A stretch of 64,000 nucleotides of DNA. It comes from Rhea pennata (lineage: Eukaryota; Chordata; Aves; Rheiformes; Rheidae). Both the position numbers and the translations under genes were made by a program. The stretch covers positions 22,840,412 to 22,904,411 of the forward strand of contig NC_084675.1 of the NCBI RefSeq assembly GCF_028389875.1, written 5' to 3'. This document shows positions 1 through 43,410 of the stretch, in pieces; the first letter of the stretch is position 1, and every line of letters begins with the position of its first letter. The notes under the pieces were generated by a model. The model had not been told where the DNA came from. It ran no database searches and saw nothing but the letters and a program-made list of their open reading frames with translations.

Positions 1-2451
1 CTCTCTTTTTTTTTTTTTTTTTTTTTGTTTAAGTCTCCTTCCCCCATCCAAAACCAATATTCACATTGGACATTCTGTATTTTTAAGTCTCTGAAAACGC
101 TATTACAACATCATAAAAACAAAAAGCAGCACATAAAAACAAATCAATTCACCATTTGAGCCACATTTTTATGAAATGGAGATTAGGACAAGAGTTCACT
201 CTTAAAAGCAAACGCAGAATTGAATGGTAAAACCACCTACACACAACACACCTACAGTTTCCAGTTCGTCAAAGCATTTAACTTCCAAACGAGCAGGCCT
301 CCTATAATCACTATTTAGGAACAAAGATAAGCAAAATAATTCCGAACTGATCAAGCTGGAGGACAAGAACCGAGGGCTCGTGCGCTCTCCACCCTGGAAG
401 GAACAGGGCCACGGCACAGGCAGCTCGGCCTGTTGCGAAATTCACAAACCGAACCCGCAGCACTCGCGCAGACAACCGCTCTGACCACCTCTGGAGGTGC
501 TGCAAGTCCCAGCTAGCCTAATAATACAGGTTCATAGCAGATTCCACTACAGCTTAGACCGCCCTTTTTTCCAGGGAAGACACAGACAAGATGTGCCCTG
601 GCAAGTTTTATACCTTCCTCACTACCTCCTTTAGGACTGACAAGTTCTCCTTGAACCAACAAGGAAAAGAATCCTGGAGCATCTCTTCATAAGAAGCTGC
701 AAGCTCCACATACCCCAGACACACCTAAGCAAGAGCAGACACAAGGAAGGCACAGTAACGCAGACAAGGCGTTGCTCTGGGGACAAATGCACACTGGCCA
801 TGAGGTTAACTGTGCTGCAAACACATTTTAGGAGCAACCCAGATGCACACTGCTCCAAACAAAAACCACAGACACACACCCACACAAACACAGACCACCC
901 CACAGAATGAGATCTTCCACTGACTGAACTCTTCCCACGGAAAGAAAACAAGTCACATGGCTTCAACAGCGATGTTTCATAAGCATATTAAACCCAGGCA
1001 CTTAAGAATTTCCCTACTAAGACAGGGGAAGTCAGTGTAGCTCCTACTTCGTAGACAATGTAGCACTTTAAGTACTTCTACTGCAGGCCACCATAACCAT
1101 TTAAAAGCGCCCTAATATATTTACTTGCAGATTAAAGGTGCATATCTCATAAAAATGCCAACTTTTCCTCTTTAAGTTAATCAGGTCAAATATTTAGTTC
1201 CTGGTAGAGCACACACAAAAGAACATATCATTGCCTTTTGAAAAATATGCAAGAGTTAATCTTATTTTCCCTCTTGATGACTCCATGGAATGATTTTCCC
1301 CAGAAAAAGGAAATAATCGAAGTGATTATATAAAAGTGTTCTGGAATCTTATGAACAAACCAGAAAAAAATAAAAATACATTTAACTCAAAGTTCTTTTG
1401 GGTTCTGTAAAATTTCAGCATTTCAAGTCAGTACACAGCAACTACAAAGCATTACAGTCACAAAATTTATTTTAAGCAAGTATCTCTGCCTACATGAAAA
1501 GAAGCGGTCTACACTCAATTTCAGAAGCCATCTCAGAAGGCAATTTTGCGTCAAGAACCTTGTCTGGAATTTGTTCTCTGCCTATAGGGCCATGTCCGCA
1601 GTGGTAGGAGAGTAACAGAGTACTTTGTGTACAAAATGGGGGGGGGGGAAACCTTCTTCCTGCAACTGGATATCAAAACAGACCTACAAGCTTAGAGTAG
1701 AAGCCAATCCGTAAACACACCAGCTCTTGTGCCTCAATGAACGGGCTGATTTTCAAACCGCACGCACACCCCCCTCGCAGGACAGCTGCTCGCTCTGGGA
1801 AAGGGCAGAGGGCGTCAAGGGCTCAACTCATCCAGGCTTCTTAGAGGCGAGGGGTGGGGAGAGCAACGATTTGCCTTTCTAAACATGCAATCAATCTGCT
1901 GGACTGGGGGAGGTTAATTCTGGACTGCAGAAGCGCAGCTGGCTCGGGTTGGGATTCCCCCCCCCCCCTTCTTTGCTAAGGGGCAAAGGTGTCGAGCAGC
2001 CCCTCCCCAGCACACAAAGGCTTCTCCGAGGAGAAAAATACCGAGCAATTTAAAGATTAAACGAGGAAATAAATACATAAACGCGGCTCAGCCAGGCTGG
2101 CTGGCGGCAGCGCGCCTCGACTCCATCCTCTCCGCGCACACACGCAGGGCTAACGCCTACCGGGGATGATGAAATGGGAAACGGAAATTACCATTTCGGA
2201 CAACTTTTTCTTCGCGCGTGTGTGCGTGTATATACATAATTCCCGCAGCAAGGCGCTGCTGCCCCCTCCTCACCCGGCAGGCCGGCCGCTGCCGCCGCGG
2301 GCGCCCCGAGACACCGCGGCCGCCGAGCTCGGCCCGCCGCTCCCCGGCCCCGCCGCCCCCGCCCCCCCGCGGCGCTGCGGCCCCCGAGCCGCCCCCGCCC
2401 CCCCCGCCGCGGCCCCTCGCCTAGGCCTCGCCCGCCCCCGCCGCCCCTTAC
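1..2451 (-). other. ANKRD11: Probable first intron of ANKRD11 (part)
   Basis: This stretch follows the minus-strand splice donor at 2450-2451, so it is probably the start of the large ANKRD11 first intron. I see no convincing exon in it. It opens with a 21-base T run (6-26) and has a G run near 1639 and a C run near 1959. The part nearest the donor (about 2080-2451) belongs to the CpG island. The assignment depends on the gene order around SPG7, not on coding sequence. Confidence 0.45.
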
Positions 2452-3090
2452 CGGCGCTCCGGGCTCAGCTAGGCCGAGGGCAGCCTCGCGGGCGAGCGGG
2501 GCCTGCGGCTCCGCCGGCCCCGCCGCATAGAGGAGAAGGAGGCGGCGGCGGCGCGGGGAGGGGCGGCGGCGCGGGGCTAGTGCAGGGGGCGCGGGCAGTG
2601 GCGGCGGCGCCTCCCGGCCGCGCGCTCCATGGCCCCGCCGCGCTCGGCCTCGGCTCCCAGCGCTGCCGCCCGCCCGCCCCGCTCGCCCCGCCGCTGAGAC
2701 GCGCCCGCCCATTGGCCGGCCGCATCGGCGCGCCCCATTGGCCGCGCGCGGAACCGCCGACGTCAGCGCGCCGCGGAGGGGGTGGGGAAGGGAACAAAAC
2801 GACGCGCTGCAGCGCCCCCTCCCCGCCGCGCGCGCGGGGGCCGACGGGAGCGGGGACGGGGTGGGACGGGAAGGCCCAGCCGCGACCCCCCATTGGCTAA
2901 CGTGCCAGGGCGACGTGGCGGCCGATTGGTTGGCGGGCGGAGGTCACGTGAGCGGCGGCGCTTCCGGGGCGGCGGCGGCGCGGGGCGGGGACCGTCTGCG
3001 CGCTCCGCCCGGGGCGGCGGCGGCGGCGGCGGCCGCGGGCTTCGCGCGGGGCTGCCCGGCTCCTCCGCCCCCAGCGCGCCGGCCTGCGAG
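2250..3090. promoter_or_regulatory. CpG-island promoter, probably of ANKRD11
   Basis: This is a dense CpG island without a TATA box. It has four forward-oriented ATTGG (inverted CCAAT, NF-Y) motifs at 2711, 2737, 2892 and 2925, arranged as two pairs 26 and 33 bases apart. It also has a CRE-like GACGTCA near 2759 and a CACGTG E-box at 2945-2950 within GTCACGTGAG. A run of about seven CGG/GGC triplets lies near 3013-3032. This composition is typical of a broadly expressed promoter. Such islands often also start a short divergent transcript, but none is demonstrable from sequence. Confidence 0.7.
2452..2650 (-). other. ANKRD11: Probable non-coding first exon of ANKRD11
   Basis: Read on the minus strand, the sequence runs from a GC-rich stretch into a consensus splice donor (exon ...CGCCG, intron GTAAGG), with the last exon base at 2452. 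It lies inside a CpG island and about 60 bases downstream of CCAAT boxes, as expected for a housekeeping first exon. In mammals ANKRD11 (a chromatin-associated ankyrin-repeat regulator) is the divergent neighbour of SPG7 and begins with non-coding exons, so it is the natural candidate. No ANKRD11 coding sequence is visible here. The transcription start (about 2650) is a guess from promoter geometry. The exon could instead belong to a non-coding RNA. Confidence 0.5.
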
Positions 3091-6000
3091 GTGGTGTAGG
3101 TGGGTGCATCTGCTTGTGGGGTGGCGACGTCTAGCTGAGGAGCGGGCTGGGCACAGGGAGACGGTGTTTGCGTAACTACATGTTACTGCGCTCCTGCCTG
3201 CAGCTTGTCTGGAGACACCCTGGCATCAACTCGGCGTTTCAGTCCCGTGTTTGCCTCTTCTGCCTCTGCTGCGCTGCCACAGCGTTTGCACAGACAGTGC
3301 ACTCCAAATCACTGTGGTTTGGGGCTGAATTCCTTAATTCCATTCTCATTAAAAGCTCTTGATGCCAAATGTTTGCTTTCACTTTCAGGGCAGTCTGTGT
3401 TAATGAGAAACTCCTCTTGGAAGTTATTTACATAAACTATTGTTTTTGTTACTGCCATAGACAGTTCCATCGTAGGACAGGGAAGGGATCGTGTGCATTA
3501 AGTTGTAGAGTGGCCCAAAGAATGCCCTGAAACCGAGGGAGAGGCTACTGAAGACGTGCCACGGCACAGGGGTTAGTAGAGCTTTCGTCAAGACAGTTGC
3601 TAGAGGAAGGCTGTTGAGTAGGGTTTCTCTGCCAGCCTGGGTGGTCCCTGCTGCACAGTGTGGGTGCATCAGAACAGCATGTTCCCTCTTGGCCCTGGGA
3701 CAAGTCACTTGCTCCTGACCAGGCTGTGATGGCTGTGCCTGGATTTTTTTTTCTGATCCTTCTCTGGTTTCAAAAGCTGATTGTGTAATACCCAGAGGCT
3801 CTTGTTGTGTTTTTATTCATAAAGTCTCTTTTAATAATAATAATAAAAAAAAAACCCTTTGGCTCTGCAGATAAGGGTGTTCATTTTGCTTGCTGGATAG
3901 GCCTCCTGCCTTTGTCCCACTGGGCTTGTGAAAGTGGCAAAAGTGAGCAAGCGCATGCTTGGCTGCTCTGTGCAGAGGAGCAACCATGTGACTGCGCAGT
4001 CCTTGCACTTCAGAAAACACTGCTGGTGCCTTTCTTCCTCTGTTTTTGTTGTGGTGGTGCCTCAAGCCCCAGCGAGTACCATGGTATCAGCTGTGTCCAT
4101 ATGTGTTATATTTGGCTTGTGAACTCTCCAGCATGAAGGAAACTCAAACAGTGGTAGATCCTCGTATGCAAACACAGCTACCTGAGGCTGAGCTTAGCAT
4201 AGCCCCGCTGCAGGATGGGAATACTGGTTATACAGAGGTCAGGCTTTTTACCAAACATCTAGTTCTAGAGCTCCTTTATGTCACTGAGGTAAACAGAATG
4301 CTGCAGTATCCCTCAAGGAAGGATTCTGTTTGTGGAGCAGCTCTTCAGCAAGTATAAAATCAGCACATGTGCACACTTCCCCTCCCAGAGCCTGCTGGTC
4401 AAGGTGCCCTGGACTGGGGAGAGCAGCCTGCACAGTTAAGACACCCTATTTTGTTTCACATAGGGAAAAGGGGGAGCTCTTGAGGCAGCAGCTCTCAAAT
4501 AGTTTCTACCAGTGACCTCACCAGTAATTGCTCTGGTCTCTTAACCCCCTCTTCCAAGAGCATGTCCTGTAACTGTGACTACTTTCCTGGCATTTGCAAT
4601 TCAGTATTGGATCACACATTTGGCAGACACAGCTGAAAGGATTATTCTCATGCTGAGGATGGTCTAGATGCGAGCAGCCCCCCAGCAGGAGAAATCTCTT
4701 TGCTGGGTTCAGTAGTGATAAAGGAGTGTTCAGGAGCATGTGTCTGACTTCACTGTTAAATAACAGCATGAGAGAGATTTACTCTGAGCCTGTTAAGCTG
4801 GTCCTGTGTTCTGCGTAGGCTTAGCCTTTTTATCTCCACCCATCTTCCTCATCCATAAGGCCTCCTAAACCAGTCAAAAGAAAGGGTGTTTGGGGGTGTT
4901 GGGTTGTTCTTTTTTTCTGTCCTCCCTTTCATTAAGCTTCTTGTCATACTTCACTGAAAACACTGCAAACAAGTATCTGCCCCTCTGGTGCCTCTGAGTT
5001 AGTAGATTAAAGGGGAAACATGTTTTTTCATTTCCTAAATATAGTTGGCTGTAACTACTTCCTTGACAGCCTTGAATGTTATCCAGGTCAAAGATCCAAT
5101 GCTGGGGAGGAAGTTAAAGCCTTTCTGTGTCATCCTGACCTTATTTATTTGAACACAAAAGCCTGTTTCAGGGAGGAACATTAAAATTACTTTGCAAAAG
5201 AAAGCTAACAGCAGGGGAGGAAGGTGGATAACTTGAGTTGGGGGCTGCTCTGCTGTTTTTCTAGATAAGATTTCTGTTATATGGATTTTTAATCTGCTTT
5301 CTTTGTTACCTTAGAAGTGCAGGTGGTGTCAGTTTTAGATGACTAAGGGTGACTATGTGCAACTTTACTGGCTTTTGCCCTTTGCAACTTAACTGCAATA
5401 CTTAGGAGGGAAAAAAAAGTAGTTAATTGTTCAGGACCTTCTTCCTTCAGGAGGGGTTTGTTAGCTCTCAAACCTTGAAATAAACTAAGTGTGTTGGTGC
5501 TAAGGAGGAAAGAGAACATTGCACAAGGGCAGGGAAATTAGGCCACCTGCGGAATGTTCTTTCAGGCCTGTTTCTGTCTTATCACGGAGGAGTAAAAGGA
5601 CATAAACTTTGGGGAAAGAACTCTATGACCCTCTGGTCCTTGCTCTGTTACTCCTTCCTTGTCTAACTGGAGGCAGCATCTGCATCAGCCACTCAACTGC
5701 ATTTGCCACCTATGGGTAACCATCTAACTACTTAAACTGCAGCTCTATAGCAATTGTCTCATCATGTAAGGAACCATTTTGTCAAACAACTTCAGGGCAA
5801 AGATACCTGGTCTGTGCTATTGTGAGTGCAATTCTCTGCTGATTCAGCTCCAGTCAGCCTATAAAGTTGGGAATCTATTTTTTTGTTATACAATCTGTGA
5901 TTTATAACTACTACAGTTGCAAATCAGGGCAAACTCTGTGTGACTAGCCAAGTGCCAATATCAGAAAGGCCAAGAGAATAAAACTCTAGAAGGACTTTGA

Positions 6001-9000
6001 TTAGAAGAACTTTTACTTTAAGCTTGGCTTATGTTTTAGTTGCCAGCTATTAACATTTTGAAGAAAGATAAATGGCTGCCTTGTTAGCCAAACCTAAAAA
6101 GCCAGCAAGGAGTACAGCTGATGCTCTCAATACTACATACAGCAGAAACCTCCCTAACGCTGCACACAATCTTGTTTTTCTTAAAGAAAAGGTACTTTCA
6201 AGCTACCCGTGTGTTTCTTTTGTTAAAAGGTAAACCCAATTTAAACAAGCCCTTCTGCATGTGATGGCTTTAAGAAATAATAGACTGGGTTTTCACCTGC
6301 TTTACAAGTGAGGCAGTTGTTCACAATTCTGCAGAGCGAGATGAGATGTGATTAAACAAGGAGGCTAACTCACTGGGACCAGAATCAGCAGTTTTCTGAA
6401 GGTTTAGTTCCTCGATCCAACCCTCTATCTAATCAGCTGAGTCCCAGCATCAGCCCAGCCAAGTGCTGCGTCCATACAGGGCAGAGACAGCCACCCACGA
6501 AGCAGATTTAGCTCCCATGCTAAGCCATGCCCTTGGCCCACAAAGGCAGCAGTATAGTTTTTATGATTCCTCATTATACGCTTTAGATTTTTAGCCTGTT
6601 TGTGGATTTGGAGGGGTGTAGAGTAACAGTTGCTCACTCCAAGCTTACTGACCTCCTCTGGTCTGCAGGATTTGGAGATGACTCCAGCTGCCTCCTGCAC
6701 ACAGACGAGTTCCTCAGCTTCCCCTGGGCTCTGCCCACTGCAGTCGCTCTCCAAGGGGGTTGTTCACATGGAGCAATTTGTGGCCTTTGACTTAGGTACA
6801 AGCTATTCGTCTCCTCCCAGTGAGCTAAACTGAGAGGAACTCAAATCCCTCTGTCAGAGCACCGCTCCTTGTGGCCTGCACTTGGTCTGTTCTTCTAGTG
6901 ATTTGTAAGCAAGGATTGGCAGCCATCCTGATGCACAGTTCAGTCACTGCTGCTGTATCGCTGTTTCTCTGTGATCCCATGTCTATAGCCATCTGTCACC
7001 TACCTGTCTTAAAGTTACATTGTCTGGTCTTTAGAAGTGATTTTTAAAGATGAAAGTTCCTAACATAGCAGTGTGTCCCAGTCGTGCCGTAAGCCTGCAG
7101 GCTGCCTCCCCATGGGGCCATCCCCTGCCTTGCCTCCGGGAAGGAGCCCTTTAAGGGCCAGACTGTTCTCTACGCGCTGCAGGGAGCAGGCAGGGAAGCG
7201 AGTCTGGCAACAGCGGCAGGAAGAACTGAAACTTGCAGTGATCTCAAGCTGTTCCTGGAGGAATAGGTGTGATGGGTTTGGACTGGCTCATGTAAAAAGG
7301 GCTGTCTGCTGTACAGCTCTTTTCCTGCTAAGGAGTTTCACTGTGCCTGAGGGACAGACGTTGAGTCTTTTAAGCATGTCCTTTATTCCTGAGCTCTAGG
7401 CTTTCTTGGATATTTGGCCTTGCTATGCTGAAGGAGAGCATCCAGCCCTTGACCTTGACTTGCCATCCACAAACAAGTCATCTAAAAACATCTAGTTCAG
7501 TGGCAGAGATGCATGCTGCTAGAGAGTGCTGAATCACCCCAATGGCTCCCAGCTAGTTCCAGTTGTGCATCTCTGTCCTGGGCCTGGACAGTCCCTTGCA
7601 CAGAGGAGTCCTAGTTTATAGAGCTATGCAGGTGAGCAATAGAACAGAGGTATTTTTCATCCATTTAAAAAGTCTGAAATTACCTTCTAGCCACTTCAGC
7701 TTTACATTTAGTCCTTTGATTCATTATTGATGAATCAAATTATTGATATCAAGTCTGTGGATGGTGCAACCGAAACTCAATTCCAGGTATCCAGTCCCTC
7801 AGTTTGCAAAGGAAAGTGCTGTCTTGAAATTAGTCTGAGCTAAGCTGGGGCGTGGGGTTTCAATGGCTCCTTGAGACTCTGAGGGCAAAACTGTGGCAAG
7901 ACTGTTTCACCGGGAGCATCCAAGTAGGAGATAGGAGTTCTCAGACATAACAGAGGCTGATGGCTGTGCAGGCTGTGGGGACTGTTTCCTCTTGGGCTGA
8001 GAGACACAGGGTGGGGGCTGCTAATGCTGATTCCTGTCCATAACCTACTCAGGAGATAAACCAGGGATTTTAGTCTCCAATCCAGCACCTCTCCCCGGTA
8101 GTAAATACACATGGTATTAAGGAGTGATGTCATGGCTGGAGTGCATCCCAGCGAGGCCAAGCCTGGATCAGGTTATATCTGTCTCCTCAGAATACTGGCT
8201 CACTCCCAAAGGAGCATATTGCCAGTCCAAGGGCAGTGGCTGAAGCCACCTTTCCCAAGGTCATCTCTTGCACACACAGAGGACAGCACTTGTCTCCCTG
8301 CACGCAGCACAGTCTGAGCCACCCACACACAAGCTCAGTGCAGCCATCGTGATTGCTGGCTGCACACAGAGCAAAACTCTTGACTCTCCTTCCTAGTGTT
8401 ACTTTGTGTTGGCACAAGAGAGGAAAAGATCCCAACCTCCTTTCCTAGTGCTTCATCATGGGTGTGCTGCCTTCGAGGCGCAGTGTGAAAGGAGGAATGG
8501 AAATGGGGTCAACTCCAGCTACCTGTTGTGTTTGTAAATAACCAGTCCTCACAGTTCAGTTCGGTTTTGCCACACCAAGGCTAGTGACTTCTGTTTGGGA
8601 GCGTTGCAGCAAGAGCCCAACTGCTGTACAGACCTGAAACGCTGTTTGTTGCAGTCAGTGAGCCCATCCGGACCCATTCAGCTTTCTTTGCCCTCTATCA
8701 TTAAGTGGGTGCAAGTCTGTCTTCACTAAAGCTGGAGCAAAACTGTAATGCAGATGTAATGAAACTCATTTGGCTCTCTGTCAGATCAGCCTGGCTGAAG
8801 TCAGTGAAGTCTTGTCTAAGCAAACTGCACTGCTTCACTTCTAATCGGGCTGTAATTCTATTTAAATGATGCAATTTTTTAAAATAGATCAGGCCTAATT
8901 AGCAACAGGCCTAATCACAAAATCAATGCAAGCAAGGTGTGATATGCTTGGAGTGAAGCTGAGGCAGAGATGTGCACAGTGCTGGTACCCCACAGCGACT

Positions 9001-11269
9001 GGGGCACAGGGATGCTGCAGCCCTGTGACTCCTGGCACTCTTTGCTGCGGTTGTCACATCCCATGTTTCCACCCTGGAAACCCCACACCTCTGTCCTCTG
9101 TGGGCATGGCCTCTACTAGAGGGAGTCACCGTTTCCAAATAAGCTATTTCTTGCTCCAAAGTGTAAATACCTCCTGCCAGGGATCCCTCCACAAGGCAGG
9201 GGAAGACGTGTTGCTGGTCTCTGTGGCAGCCACCCAGCAAAGGATGGTGGCACAGGCTGGTGGGCAGCAGAGGGCATGCACTGGGCTCGTGTCTGTGCTG
9301 AACAAGAGCTTTCACTGCTCTTGGTTGCCAGCCTATCACTGAAAGCTCCCACATGGTGTGTGCCCATGTTGGACCTGGGCTCTCTGCAGCCTCCAAGGGG
9401 CCAGCTGTGGCTTCACAGCTTGCAGGCTTGGTGGGACAAGGGGCATGAATTCCCCAGAGCCAAGCAGTACTGGTGAACTTCTCTTTGCAGACAGTGAATT
9501 TTCCATGAGGAGAACTCTGCCTGCTGAGCTGGTGCAGAGCAGAAGCAGGTAGCAACACGGACTGTGCAGCGTCTCCCCTGGCAGCCTGGCTGGCTGTACC
9601 AGGTAGGTTTTGTGGTGGGTTTCAGCGGAAGAGGAGCTGCTGGTTTCTCAGCAGTCGGCTGTCACATCCCCACTGCGACACTGCAAGCTTTGGCCAGCCA
9701 ATATGGATTAATTGCAACCAGTTTAATTTTGTGTCTGTAAATTAAGCTGTTTGACGATTAAGCCAGTGATACAAAGAGAATTCCAGGAGTGAGGAGGACA
9801 TTAACATGCTAATAGACCTTGCTGGTAGAAGGTTTACTTAGACACATCCCAGGGGGCAGATGACAATTAACATCCTAAGAGACTCTTCTAGAAAGAGGAT
9901 GCTAATTCAGACCTGCTGAGGAGAAGGGAGAGATCCTTCACACAGATAATTTATTATTATTTTATGTCACCCCACAGCCTTCCATTCAAGAAGGCCTGAC
10001 ATGCACTAGGACTGGTGAGTTGCAGGAGGTGAAGCAACAACACTGACAGTACCTAAAGTCATCCATAGATTTGGCTTGGCCTGGTGAGACCCATGGTTAG
10101 AGAGAAGCTGGTGAATGTCTCAGGAAGGCCCGTCCTCCAGAGCTCCAGTTCCTAAAGGATCCGTGCTGACCTCCCGAAGAAAACAGCCATTTCCAGCCTG
10201 CAGCCTGGGGACCTCTGTGGTCCTGGGCCAACCTTAGCACAGCCTTCTTAAAAACACACGGGCTCTCCACATTTGCACTTGCTGACAGCACTGGGTGAGT
10301 GCAGGTGAAGGCTGACAAGGGCCAAGGGTCCAAAAAGACTGGGGTGCTGCACTTCAGCTTGCTCGCCCAAAGAAGAACGTTGCTCTTGCCATTAAGATCT
10401 TCCACCTTACAGCTTTTACTAGCCCCTCTGGCTGCATCACTGGGCGTGGGATGGGCTTTTCATGGTTTTAGCTGACACAATAATGTTTGCAAACCTTATA
10501 TTGCTGACTGACTTTTAGACTCTGAATTGGAAAGATGGTGGGATCAGAGGAAATGCGAAGATCCATTATCATTCAGGTTATGTTCTGAAATGCCTTCCTG
10601 CCCCACATTAACACTTGGAAGAGGACACTGAGCCCACCCACTGTGCTGTGTACAGCCAGTGCAAAATAGGAAGAGATTACACAAGATTTGGGATCAGGGA
10701 CTTAAAATACAATGACCTTTGTGATATCCGTACATAGGGAACTTAACACTGCTCATAACCTTGGCACTCTCATATAATGCTTGAAGGGATTTTTCCATCA
10801 CTGTTAAAACTGCACATGTACTAACAGAACTACTTTTAAATGCAAACTCTATCAGTAGCATTGCAGCTTGGCTACTGTGACTTGTCAAACACGTTATAAT
10901 GGCTTTTCCACAGAAGACAGGGGATCACGAGGGCCAGCTAATCTGCCTGACAAAGTGCAAGTATATAAACAAAGATATATGTGTGCACTCAATTTACTTC
11001 TGAGAGTTCTTGATAATCCACCACACTCAGCTGCAGACACTAAATACTGTTTCCATCTGTGTTTGGAGCTAACGCATACCTAAGTCTGAGCTGTCAGAGC
11101 GGAGCTTTCCCCAGCATCAGCTGCAAAGGGAGGTAGCTGGTCTCTTTTCCTCTGTGTTAACATTATCTAACCTCCCAGAGGTTGTTTCTCTCTCTTTTCA
11201 TGGCTGCTGTAACTACACGGAACATGATGTAACGAGTGAAAAATTCCCAGCGTGGGGCTAGTCGTGTAC
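3091..11269. other. Intergenic region between ANKRD11 and SPG7
   Basis: About 8 kb with no gene I can support. The open frames here are short or lack family-like composition. Composition is moderate, and I recognise no LINE, SINE or LTR element. Points of note are an AT-rich stretch at 8840-8930 holding TGATGCAAT (8867-8875), and an AT-rich, imperfectly duplicated block at 9690-9960. Either could be a regulatory element of a flanking gene. Confidence 0.6.
9690..9960. promoter_or_regulatory. AT-rich candidate regulatory element with an imperfect duplication
   Basis: This block stands out from its flanks through closely packed homeodomain-type cores (ATTAATTG, GTTTAATT, AAATTAAG, ATTAAC). A segment beginning at about 9793 recurs in diverged form at about 9857. 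Both copies carry a GACA(A)TTAACAT core, then CTAA, AGAC and a CT(G/A)...AGAAG-type end. The period is about 64-65 bases. No coding potential is visible. An enhancer role is inference only. Confidence 0.25.
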
Positions 11270-11785
11270 TCACGCTCGCACCACCGGCCCGGCCCGGCCC
11301 GCTCGCTCGGTGCCAGCTGTCCCAGCCGGCGGGGCCCTGCGTCCGGGCCGCGGGCAGGCGGCGCCCGCCACAGCCGCTCTCCCGCGCCTGCTGGCATCTT
11401 CGTGCCTCTCCCAGGTGCTTGCTCCTCTCCTGCCTAAGGCTGTGCTCGGGGCTTGGCTCAGGCCGGGCCGGCTCCAGGGGGTCGGCTGGGCCCTGGCGGC
11501 CTCGGGCGGGCAGGCAGGGCCGGGCCTGGCCGCAGAGGGGGCCCCGGGGCCCCGGCCCAGGCGAGGGCACGGGAATGCTGCGCCACGCGCTGGCCGGGGC
11601 CGGGCCGGGGCCGGGCCGGGCCGGGCCGGGCCGGGCCGGGGGCCGAGGCCGCGCCTGCGCCCCGCCGCCGGCCGGGACTCCGCGTTGCCGCGGCAACGGC
11701 GCGGGCCGGGCCGGGCGGGGGGCGGGGCTTCGGGGCGCCCTCGGCCCCTCCCGGCCCTTCGCCGCGGCGCCCGCCATCTTGAGCC

Positions 11786-11863
11786 ATGGCAGCTCCGCCG
11801 GCGCCCGCCCGCTCCCAAGATGGCCGCTCGCTCTTCACCGAGCGCTTCCGCCGCCGCCGCTGA
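11786..11863 (+). CDS. Upstream ORF in the SPG7 leader (25 codons)
   Basis: An ATG in good context (gccATGg) opens a 25-codon reading frame that ends at TGA 11861-11863. It lies 103 bases before the assigned SPG7 start and overlaps the other upstream in-frame ATG at 11820. If the leader begins upstream of 11786, this ORF could lower initiation at the main start. If transcription starts downstream of it, the ORF is irrelevant. Its peptide is Ala/Pro/Arg-rich with no recognisable function. Confidence 0.3.
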   Translation: MAAPPAPARSQDGRSLFTERFRRRR

Positions 11864-11966
11864 GGCTCCGGCTCCCGGCGGGCCCGGCGGCGCCCTCGCT
11901 CCGCGGCGCGGCCCTTCCCCCCGCCCGGCAGGCCGCGCACCGACGCCTCGGCGCGGCCGGCGGGTC

Positions 11967-42875
<30,909 letters not shown>

Positions 42876-43410
42876 AGCCCACCATTATGTGGAATCAGAG
42901 GACTCTAAGGGCTTCTTCCAAACACAGACCCTTTCCCTTCTCAGCTTCAGAATCAAGGATACTGAACAGGGAATCTCTGTGCTGCTATTTCCCAAAAATT
43001 AAGGGATAGAGATGTCAGCTCCTGTAACAGGCTGTTCCCTGCAGGAAGGAGAACTTTTGAAACTGATTCTCTGCAGGATAGTGGTAATTAGGAGTTGGGT
43101 AAGTCTAATCTGCTGGAAAGATTTCTTGTGAGAGGAGCAGTGTAGATGTTCTTAGGGGTGAAAGATCCTGCAGAGTCCTTGTGGGCCACCTCTAGCTATG
43201 CTGTGGTGTTTAGCAGCAGTGCACTGCTATTCCCTTTAGTGCCAGAATAGTCAGTGTAGTGAAATCCCTTTGTGAGACTTGGAGCCAGCTGAGGTGCTGT
43301 AGTTCTGTGACTCTGCTGTAACCTCTGATCTTCTCTGCTACAAAATGTAAAGTATAAACTGGAAAAAAAGAAAAGACTTCTCTAGAATAAATTGTCCCTG
43401 GTGTGCTGCT
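42876..43410 (+). other. SPG7: SPG7 3' untranslated region and poly(A) signal
   Basis: After the stop, about 510 bases lead to AATAAA at 43386-43391, followed by a GT-rich stretch (ggtgtgctgctgtgttt) that suits a downstream processing element. Cleavage is expected near 43405-43415. No other AATAAA is present between the stop and this site. Confidence 0.8.

Noticed and set aside
2166-3175. Open frames of 100-240 codons in the first CpG island
   Set aside because: The Pro/Ala/Arg composition comes from GC richness, with no splice-consistent continuation or domain.
8923-9558. A 211-codon minus-strand open frame between ANKRD11 and SPG7
   Set aside because: No domain, no promoter or poly(A) signal, and other frames overlap it. 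A chance open frame is likelier.
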